Shown here in pieces: positions 54,916 to 64,000 of a DNA stretch of 64,000 bases; position 1 is the first letter of the stretch; every line of letters starts with the position of its first letter. The notes under the pieces were generated by a model. It had not been told where the DNA came from, ran no database searches, and was given only the letters and a program-made list of their open reading frames with translations. The stretch is from Candidatus Methylaffinis lahnbergensis (GTDB lineage Bacteria > Pseudomonadota > Alphaproteobacteria > Rhizobiales > Beijerinckiaceae), in NCBI GenBank assembly GCA_002890675.1, contig PEFW01000003.1, forward strand, positions 45,668 through 109,667, read 5' to 3'. The translations under genes and the position numbers were made by a program.

Positions 54916-55643
54916 TGAGCGCGGCCGCCTTCGCCCTGCAAAACGCGGCGGCCGCCCGCGAAAAACTTATCGTCGCGCTCGATTTCGCGACGATCCGGGA
55001 AGCCGAGGCGCTAGTGACCACGCTCGGCGATCGCGTCGGTTTTTATAAAATCGGCTCGGAACTCGCCTATGGCGGAGGCCTATCCTATGCGCAGGATTTG
55101 ATAAAGGACGGCAAACAGGTCTTTCTAGACCTTAAACTACACGATATCGGTATCACCGTGAGCCGGGCTTCTGCTAAGATCGCACGACTTGGCGCCAGAT
55201 TTTTGACGGTCCATGCCTATCCGCAGACGATGAAAGCAGCAAAATTGGCCGCCGCCGGCTCTTCGCTGCGTCTCCTCGGCGTGACCGTGCTGACCTCCTA
55301 CGACGATCATGATCTCGCCGATGCCGGTTACGCGTATGGCGTCGCGGATCTCGTCGCGCGGCGCGCGGGACAGGCGTATGAAGCAGGCCTCGATGGACTA
55401 ATACTGTCGGCGCAAGAGGCGGGCGTCGTGCGGGCGCGTTTTGGTCAAGATATGATCCTCGTGACGCCTGGAATAAGGCCGGCCAATGTGGAGGCCTCCG
55501 GCCAGAAAAGAACGATGACGCCGGCCGCCGCCATTGCCGCCGGGGCGGACTACCTTGTCGTAGGCCGGCCGGTCACGCAGGCGAGAAATCCGCGCGAGGC
55601 GGCGGAGGCGATTATCGCGGAAATTGCCGCTACCATGTCCTGA
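54915..55643 (+). CDS. pyrF: Orotidine 5'-phosphate decarboxylase
   Basis: [37 protein letters not shown]. Confidence 0.96.
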   Translation: MSAAAFALQNAAAAREKLIVALDFATIREAEALVTTLGDRVGFYKIGSELAYGGGLSYAQDLIKDGKQVFLDLKLHDIGITVSRASAKIARLGARFLTVHAYPQTMKAAKLAAAGSSLRLLGVTVLTSYDDHDLADAGYAYGVADLVARRAGQAYEAGLDGLILSAQEAGVVRARFGQDMILVTPGIRPANVEASGQKRTMTPAAAIAAGADYLVVGRPVTQARNPREAAEAIIAEIAATMS

Positions 55644-55891
55644 AACGCTTAAAGTCCTGAAACGTAAAACGCCGGACGTACCTCCGGCCCGGCGCGCGAC
55701 CGTGGCACGTGGTCAATCAGCATGCCATGATCGAAGCGAACCTAGTAAATCGCCGTGACCGCGCGATGACGGATACTGACCCAGCGGGACAAAAGTGCAG
55801 GCAGGTTGGCCGTTCGCCGCGCGCCCGCGCTTTTCCTTGCGGCTGCCGCGGTTTATAGACAGCATGGGAGTGGGATCGCGGGAGATCGGCC

Positions 55892-56704
55892 ATGGGCGAT
55901 ATGCGGCTCGTCGTTGCCGGAGCGGCTGGACGCATGGGTCGCGTCCTCGTCGAGATCATTCGGCAAACGCCGGGCGCCCACCTCTCGGGGGCGATCGAAC
56001 AGCCTGATTCCATCGCGATCGGTCAGGATGCGGGGCTGCTCGCCGGCTGCGGCCAAATGGGTGTCCTGATCAGCGGCGACGCTCTCGCAACTGTCGCGGG
56101 CGCGGACGGAATACTCGATTTCACCACGCCGTCGTCGACTGTCGGGCTCGCGGCGCTCGCCGCGCAAGCGCGAATCGTTCACGTGATCGGCACGACGGGT
56201 TTGGACGCGGACCATTTTGCGAGGTTAGAGGCCGCCGCGCGCCATGCCGTCGTCGTCCGCTCGGGCAACATGAGCCTCGGCGTCAATCTCCTCGCCGCTC
56301 TCGTAGAGCGGGCCGCCCGAACGCTCGGGCCCGAATACGACATCGAGATCGTCGAAATGCATCACCGCATGAAGGTCGATGCCCCATCCGGCACCGCGCT
56401 TCTCCTCGGCGAAGCGGCGGCGAAAGGACGTGGCGTCAAACTCGAACAGCATTCGGTTCGCGCGCGCGATGGCCACACCGGCTTGCGCGGGATCGGCGAT
56501 ATCGGCTTTGCGTCGCTGCGCGGCGGGACCGTGATCGGGGATCACAGAGTGATTTTCGCGGGGCCGTGCGAGAGAGTCGAACTCGCCCATGTCGCGGAAG
56601 ACCGCAGCATTTTCGCGCGCGGCGCCGTGCAGGCCGCGCTCTGGGGCAAGAACCAAAAGCCCGGCCTTTATGCAATGGCCGATGTGCTCGGGCTTGCCGG
56701 TTGA
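55892..56704 (+). CDS. dapB: 4-hydroxy-tetrahydrodipicolinate reductase
   Basis: [36 protein letters not shown]. Confidence 0.96.
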   Translation: MGDMRLVVAGAAGRMGRVLVEIIRQTPGAHLSGAIEQPDSIAIGQDAGLLAGCGQMGVLISGDALATVAGADGILDFTTPSSTVGLAALAAQARIVHVIGTTGLDADHFARLEAAARHAVVVRSGNMSLGVNLLAALVERAARTLGPEYDIEIVEMHHRMKVDAPSGTALLLGEAAAKGRGVKLEQHSVRARDGHTGLRGIGDIGFASLRGGTVIGDHRVIFAGPCERVELAHVAEDRSIFARGAVQAALWGKNQKPGLYAMADVLGLAG

Positions 56705-56835
56705 AATTTTGCCGAGCGCCCGTTCAACGAGGTGTGCCGCGTGTACGTATGAGTTGACGGCGCCTTGGGCCAGGTTGGCGGCGGGCCTGCAAGTGCGTCC
56801 CGATCACCCCATATATTGGGTTCCGTTAGCAGTGC

Positions 56836-59800
56836 TTGCAAAAAATGCCTTGCATGACTCCGGACTCCACGCATCCGGCTTTTTCCGCCCCCTATGCGCC
56901 GCGGGACGAGATTCTCGCCGCCGCGCTTCTTGCGGGCGCGGCGCTGCCGAAAGAGGCCGAGGCGCGGATCGACCGGCGCGCCTTGCGTCTCATAGACGCA
57001 GTGCGGGCAAGATCCAACCCCTTCGGCGGGGTCGAAGATCTCTTGCGCGAATATTCCTTGTCGTCGGAGGAGGGTCTCGCCCTGATGGTGCTTGCCGAAT
57101 CCCTTCTGCGAGTGCCTGACGACCTCACCGCCGACCGGCTCATCGAAGACAAGCTCGCCTCGGCGCATTGGAGCCGCCACGCCGGGGACTCGGAGGCGCT
57201 CCTCGTCTCGGCCGCCGCTTGGGCGCTTGGGGTCACCGCGCGCGTCATCGGCAAGGGCAAAACGGCGGAGGGGGTGGTCGCCGCGTTGGCCCACCGGATC
57301 GGCATGGGCGCCCTGCGCGCTGCCGCGCGGCGGGCCGTGCAGCTCATGGGGTCGCATTTCGTCTTTGGCGAAACGATTGAGGACGCCTTGATGCGAGCCC
57401 AATCGAGAGAGGGGCGGCTTTACCGCTACTCCTTCGATATGCTGGGCGAAGGCGCACGGACGGCAGCCGATGCCAAGCGCTATTTTGCATCATACGCGCA
57501 CTCGATTGACGCAATCGGCAAGTCCACCGAATCGAAAACCTTGCCGGAGAGGCCCGGCATCTCGGTCAAGCTCTCGGCGTTGCATCCTCGCTACGAGCCT
57601 TTGTCGCGTCCGCGTGTTCTCGCTGAGCTCGCGCCGGAGGTTGCCGAGCTCGCGCGCGCGGCCAAACGGCACGATTTGAACTTCACCATCGATGCGGAGG
57701 AAGCCGACCGGCTTGAGCTTTCGCTCGATATTGTCGATTTGTTGCTGACCGATCCCTCGCTCGCAGAGTGGGACGGATTCGGTCTCGCGGTGCAGGCCTA
57801 CCAGAAGCGCGCCCTCGCGGTGATCGATTACGTTGCAGCGGCGGCGCGCGGCCATAATCGCCGCTTGATGCTGCGGCTCGTAAAAGGAGCCTATTGGGAT
57901 ACGGAGATCAAGCGGGCGCAAGAGCGGGGTCTCCCCGATTACCCGGTATTTTCGCGCAAGGCGATGACCGATCTCAATTATCTCGCGTGCGCCAAAAAAC
58001 TCCTCGGCATGCGAGACGTCGTCTATCCACAATTCGCGACCCACAACGCGCTTACCATGGCGGCAGTTGTCGAATCCGCTGGGGATATCGAGGGCTTCGA
58101 ATTCCAGCGCCTCCACGGCATGGGCGAAGACCTTTTCGCCGCCTTGCGGTCCGAGATTCCCGAGCTTTCGTGCCGGATCTACGCGCCGGTCGGCGTGAAT
58201 GAAAACCTACTCGCCTATCTCGTGCGCCGTCTTCTTGAAAATGGCGCCAACTCCTCGTTCGTCGCGCGCCTTGGCGATCCGCGCGTGCCCTGTTCCGAGC
58301 TTATCGTCAGGCCGCAAGCCATCATAGGCGGCAAGGAAAACGCCCGCGCGCGCCTGCCGCTGCCCGTGGATATTCACATGCCCTCGCGCAAGACCGCGAA
58401 CGGAATCGAATTCGGCGATCGCCATGCGCTTGCCGACCTCACCGAAGCGATCGCGAAATCCGCGCGGATGCGGGAGGCGGCGCCAATCGTCTCCGGCGCG
58501 CGGCGCGAGGGAACGGGGCGTGCGGTCGCGTCGCCGATCGACGGATCGAGGATTGGTATTGTGTGCGAGGCCACGCCCGGCTTGTTGGCGGAAGCCATGC
58601 GCGAGGCGCGCGCGGGTTTCGCTCTCTGGTCTCGCGTGCCCGCGGGGGCCCGCGCGGCCTGTCTCGATTGTGCCGCAAAGCAACTTGAGTTAGAGGCGCC
58701 GGCATTGCTCGGCCTGCTGCAAAACGAGGCGGGCAAGACGCTGGAGGACGCGATCGGCGAATGGCGGGAGGCAATCGATTTCTGCCGCTATTACGCCGAA
58801 GAAGCGCGCCGGCTGTTTGCGACCGCGGCTGTCTTGCCCGGGCCGACTGGGGAAGACAACCGGCTCGATTGTCACGGGCGAGGCGTGTTCGTCTGCATCA
58901 GCCCTTGGAACTTTCCCTTGTCGATCTTTCTCGGCCAGGTAGCCGCGGCGCTTGCCGCTGGCAACAGCGTCCTCGCAAAACCCGCCGAGCAGACCCCCTT
59001 GATCGCCGCCATCGCCATCGAGCTTCTCCATCGCGCCGGTGTGCCTGGCCAGGCATTGCATCTCTTGCCGGGGGACGGCGCGCTTGGCGAGAAGCTTATC
59101 TCCTTGCCCGGAATCGCGGGGGTAGCCTTTACCGGCTCGATGGCAACCGCCGCAAAGATTAATCGCGCACTCGCCGCAAAGGACGGGCCAATTCCAGCGT
59201 TGATCGCGGAGACTGGCGGGATCAACACGATGGTCGTCGATGCGACGGCCTTGCCCGAACAAGTTTGCGACGATGTCATTGCCTCGGCGTTTCGCTCGGC
59301 CGGGCAACGCTGCTCCGCGCTCCGGCTTCTCTGCGTCCAGGAGGATGTCGCGGACAAGATGATCGCGATGATCGAGGGCGCGGCGCGCGAACTTTTGATT
59401 GGCGATCCGCGCGATCTGCAAGTCCAGGTCGGTCCGGTCATCGATGCCGCCGCCAAGGCAAACCTTGATGCGCATATCGCGTGCATGCGAAGCGCGGCGA
59501 TTGTCCACTTCGCGGGCGAGATTCCTTCGCGCGCGCTGCCGGGCGGATTTTATGTTGCGCCTCACATTTTCGAAATTGCCGCCGTCGGCGAGTTGAAACG
59601 CGAGATTTTCGGTCCGGTTCTCCATGTCGTGCGTTACAAGGCAGCCGAACTTGATGGCTTGCTCGATTCGATCGAAGCCAGCGGATTCGGGCTGACCTTG
59701 GGCGTGCATTCGCGCATCGACGCCACAATCGATCGTATTTTAGGCCGGCGTTTGGCGGGCAATTGCTATGTCAATCGCAATATGATCGGGGCCGTCGTTG

Positions 59801-59952
59801 GCACTCAGCCCTTCGGCGGGTTCAATCTGTCGGGCACGGGGCCGAAAGCCGGCGGGCCGCATTACCTCGCCCGTTTTTGTCGCGAACAGACGGTCTCGAT
59901 CAACACCGCGGCGGTGGGCGGGAACGCCAGTCTCATCAACACCACGCAATGA
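56836..59952 (+). CDS. putA: Bifunctional proline dehydrogenase / L-glutamate gamma-semialdehyde dehydrogenase
   Basis: PRODH motifs (RLVKGAYWDTEIKRAQ) and ALDH domain (SPWNFPLSIFLGQ, RSAGQRCSALRLL). Confidence 0.96.
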   Translation: MQKMPCMTPDSTHPAFSAPYAPRDEILAAALLAGAALPKEAEARIDRRALRLIDAVRARSNPFGGVEDLLREYSLSSEEGLALMVLAESLLRVPDDLTADRLIEDKLASAHWSRHAGDSEALLVSAAAWALGVTARVIGKGKTAEGVVAALAHRIGMGALRAAARRAVQLMGSHFVFGETIEDALMRAQSREGRLYRYSFDMLGEGARTAADAKRYFASYAHSIDAIGKSTESKTLPERPGISVKLSALHPRYEPLSRPRVLAELAPEVAELARAAKRHDLNFTIDAEEADRLELSLDIVDLLLTDPSLAEWDGFGLAVQAYQKRALAVIDYVAAAARGHNRRLMLRLVKGAYWDTEIKRAQERGLPDYPVFSRKAMTDLNYLACAKKLLGMRDVVYPQFATHNALTMAAVVESAGDIEGFEFQRLHGMGEDLFAALRSEIPELSCRIYAPVGVNENLLAYLVRRLLENGANSSFVARLGDPRVPCSELIVRPQAIIGGKENARARLPLPVDIHMPSRKTANGIEFGDRHALADLTEAIAKSARMREAAPIVSGARREGTGRAVASPIDGSRIGIVCEATPGLLAEAMREARAGFALWSRVPAGARAACLDCAAKQLELEAPALLGLLQNEAGKTLEDAIGEWREAIDFCRYYAEEARRLFATAAVLPGPTGEDNRLDCHGRGVFVCISPWNFPLSIFLGQVAAALAAGNSVLAKPAEQTPLIAAIAIELLHRAGVPGQALHLLPGDGALGEKLISLPGIAGVAFTGSMATAAKINRALAAKDGPIPALIAETGGINTMVVDATALPEQVCDDVIASAFRSAGQRCSALRLLCVQEDVADKMIAMIEGAARELLIGDPRDLQVQVGPVIDAAAKANLDAHIACMRSAAIVHFAGEIPSRALPGGFYVAPHIFEIAAVGELKREIFGPVLHVVRYKAAELDGLLDSIEASGFGLTLGVHSRIDATIDRILGRRLAGNCYVNRNMIGAVVGTQPFGGFNLSGTGPKAGGPHYLARFCREQTVSINTAAVGGNASLINTTQ

Positions 59953-59965
59953 ATCGGGGAAGCCC

Positions 59966-60304
59966 TTACCGTTTCGCCAGCTCCGCGATCAGCCGGTCGA
60001 ACCGGGCGAGGTCCTGCTTCCAAATAGCATTGTCCGGCGAGAGTTTTGTGAGCCGCGCCAGGATCGCCTGGCCTTGCCGAAAACGTCGCATTGAGCTTGC
60101 CCGTTGCAAAAACAAAACGGCGCGGGGTAAATCCCTCTCGATTGGAAAAAACTGGGCGCGGATATTGCCAAATCGCGGGCATCGGTTGATCATTCCAAAA
60201 TGGAGAGGTTTCGCCGCCTCCGCTGGTGCATCAGCTGTCTTTGCGGGCGGCTCAAAGGTTCTAGTGAGGCGTATGTAGCGGTAAAGGAGAGCAAGTATGA
60301 GCAA
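59966..60304 (-). CDS. Small protein resembling the C-terminus of a TPR protein (tentative)
   Basis: AILARLTKLSPDNAIWKQDLARFDRLIAELAKR. Confidence 0.35.
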   Translation of the reverse strand: MLILALLYRYIRLTRTFEPPAKTADAPAEAAKPLHFGMINRCPRFGNIRAQFFPIERDLPRAVLFLQRASSMRRFRQGQAILARLTKLSPDNAIWKQDLARFDRLIAELAKR

Positions 60305-60425
60305 GAACGCACCGGCAGTTCCTAATTGGCGTATCCCCCGCCCTCGTGCATGAGATGGCGAACCAGCGCACCATGGCGAGCGAAGCGATTATGCCGCAGC
60401 CTGACGGCAGGGTGGAGAGCGTGGA

Positions 60426-61847
60426 ATGGCCGCTTACGATGTCGATCTTTTCGTGATCGGCGCCGGATCTGGCGGCGTGCGCGCCGCCCGGATCGCGGCG
60501 GCGCATGGCGCCAGGGTCATGATCGCCGAGGAATTCCGCATCGGCGGGACTTGCGTGATCCGGGGCTGCGTGCCGAAGAAGCTCATGGTCTATGCCAGCC
60601 GGTACAAGGACTATTTCGCCGACGCGGCGGGGTTTGGCTGGACACTTGCCGAAGCTTCCTTCGACTGGCAAAAACTTGTCGCCGCGAAGGAGAAGGAAAT
60701 CTCCCGTCTTTCCGCGATCTATCGCGACAATCTCGACAAGGCGGGAGTAGCGGTCGAAAACAGCCGCGCGACAATCGAGGATGCTCATTGCGTGCGTCTT
60801 CTCGCCGATGGACGCAAGGTGAGCGCGAGAATTATCCTTATCAGCACCGGGGCTGCGCCGGTTCTCGAACCGGACGTTCCGGGGCGCGAATATGCGATCA
60901 CCTCGAACGAAATATTCGATCTCCCGGAATTGCCAAAGCGCCTGCTGATTATTGGCGGCGGCTATATAGCGGTCGAATTCGCCTCGATTTTCGCGCGGCT
61001 GGGCACAAAAGTGTCCCTTGCCGCGCGGGGCGAAAACGTGTTGCGCGGGTTTGACGGCGATATGCGCGTCGGCGTGTGCGAGGGGCTCGCCGACGCCGGC
61101 GTCAAACTCAACTTCTGCATGCTGCCCACACGCATCGAAAAAGCGCCAACTGGCTACCGCGTGAATTTGACGAAGGGCGGGCGGCTCGACGCCGATCAGG
61201 TGATGATCGCGACCGGCCGCAGGCCAAACACGGCGGAACTTGGTTTGGAGAAGGCGGGCATCGAAACGGACAGCCTGGGGGCGGTGAAGGTCGATGCCTT
61301 TTCGAAAACGAATGTCGAGTCGATCTATGCGGTCGGTGATGTCACCAACAGGGTCGCCCTGACGCCGGTAGCCATTCGCGAGGGGCATGCTTTCGCCGAG
61401 ACGGTTTTCGGCGGCAGGCCGGAGGCCGTCGTGCATAGCAACATTCCAACCGCCGTCTTCTCGACGCCCGAACTCGGCACTGTCGGCCTTAGCGAGTCGG
61501 AGGCGCGCGCGAGCTTCGATTGCGTCGATATTTATCTTGCGAACTTCCGGCCCTTGAAGGCGGCGCTCTCCGGGCGGGCGGAGAAAATCTTGATAAAGAT
61601 TGTCGCCGATGGCGCGACAGACCGCGTCCTCGGCGTGCATATCCTCGGCGAAGACGCGAGCGAAATGGCGCAAATTTTGGGAATTGCCGTTAAAATGGGC
61701 GCCAAAAAGGCTGATTTCGACGCGACCATGGCGCTGCATCCGACATCGGCGGAAGAACTCGTCACCATGCGAACGCGCACCGCGCGGTTCGAGCGGGAAA
61801 TCCCCGGCCCGGAAGGCCCAGACTCCGGACCGCTCGACGAGGGGTAG
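60426..61847 (+). CDS. gor: Glutathione-disulfide reductase
   Basis: GGTCVIRGCVPKKLMVYAS redox motif; C-terminal MALHPTSAEELVTMR. Confidence 0.95.
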   Translation: MAAYDVDLFVIGAGSGGVRAARIAAAHGARVMIAEEFRIGGTCVIRGCVPKKLMVYASRYKDYFADAAGFGWTLAEASFDWQKLVAAKEKEISRLSAIYRDNLDKAGVAVENSRATIEDAHCVRLLADGRKVSARIILISTGAAPVLEPDVPGREYAITSNEIFDLPELPKRLLIIGGGYIAVEFASIFARLGTKVSLAARGENVLRGFDGDMRVGVCEGLADAGVKLNFCMLPTRIEKAPTGYRVNLTKGGRLDADQVMIATGRRPNTAELGLEKAGIETDSLGAVKVDAFSKTNVESIYAVGDVTNRVALTPVAIREGHAFAETVFGGRPEAVVHSNIPTAVFSTPELGTVGLSESEARASFDCVDIYLANFRPLKAALSGRAEKILIKIVADGATDRVLGVHILGEDASEMAQILGIAVKMGAKKADFDATMALHPTSAEELVTMRTRTARFEREIPGPEGPDSGPLDEG

Positions 61848-62065
61848 CGGGGCGCCCTTTTTCGGGGACAGGCTCGGTTCGAATGGTGAATGACGCAGAT
61901 GCGCCAATTGCGGACTTCATGCTGGACTCTGTATGACGGGAGTCCGGATTAGGTAATCCTGTGATTCTCCATGGCTCCAGTCTTTCAAGAGTTGGAGCCT
62001 CCGGCGAACCTGGGGCGATTCAACCCCTCGTCCCGAAGTGTCCTAGCTAGAACGATTTAAGTGAA

Positions 62066-62110
62066 TGGGCCCACTAGGACTCGAACCTGGAACAAGCAGA
62101 TGATGAGGCC
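62066..62110 (-). tRNA. Truncated tRNA 3' fragment (T-arm, acceptor 3' strand, part of a CAT-like anticodon arm)
   Basis: Minus strand: ctcatcatctgcttgttccaggttcgagtcctagtgggccca; no matching 5' half found. Confidence 0.6.
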
Positions 62111-62116
62111 CTGGCG

Positions 62117-62156
62117 TCAGGGCGGCCTTTCAAGTTGTTTTGAAACGCCGCCCTGA
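62117..62156. terminator. Strong hairpin, 17-bp stem with one mismatch and 6-nt loop
   Basis: tcagggcggcctttcaa / ttgaaacgccgccctga. Confidence 0.6.
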
Positions 62157-62299
62157 TTTCTTGTCCATGACTTCGACCAGCGTTCGGGTTTTTCACACAC
62201 TTCCGTAAGCTTTGCGCAGCCTCGATCCGGTTCTGTTCACCCGATGATCGATGGCGGTTGCGCTACAGAAGCCTCTGAAGGAAAACCTTTCCGCTGAGA

Positions 62300-64000
<1,701 letters not shown>

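Noticed and set aside
58690-59709. 339-aa minus-strand ORF
   Set aside because: Antisense to putA; shadow ORF.
60261-61907. 548-aa minus-strand ORF
   Set aside because: Antisense to gor, which has clear catalytic motifs; shadow ORF.

Overview
64 kb of GC-rich chromosome from an alphaproteobacterium, probably Rhizobiales/Beijerinckiaceae-like (inferred from gene order and protein flavour; not tested). Most of the window is housekeeping: CysQ-like phosphatase, YcjF/YcjX pair, malic enzyme, panC, xseB, greB, accA, the lptC-lptA-lptB-rpoN-hpf-ptsN locus, rnd, hisZ-hisG, emrAB-type efflux with a LysR regulator, RecD-like helicase, nth, ligA, dnaK-dnaJ-pmtA-pyrF-dapB, putA, gor and katG. Accessory or scarred parts: (i) 1-3.05 kb, a small-protein cassette (SRPBCC, DUF899, two VOC/PhnB, DUF1428, YciI/DGPF) with a chimeric gene scar; (ii) 13.7-16.9 kb, a sulfotransferase next to an apparent glycosyltransferase-sulfotransferase fusion, the best candidate for an undescribed biosynthetic activity; (iii) 23.4-24.0 kb, an AT-rich intergenic region with repeated motifs; (iv) 29.1-30.3 kb, an insertion between rpoN and hpf carrying a degenerate rpoN fragment and a small secreted-protein gene; (v) 44.6-45.5 kb, an AT-rich cassette flanked by a duplicated nth 3' end; (vi) 61.9-62.3 kb, a truncated tRNA 3' fragment and a strong hairpin beside a frameshifted katG. 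Several genes are split by apparent single-site frameshifts (DUF1428, NhaD-type antiporter at an A9 tract, a small GCG/HRG protein, a small membrane protein, katG). These could be real decay, slippage or sequencing error. No CRISPR array, rRNA or complete tRNA was recognised. All family calls come from reading translations, without database searches.
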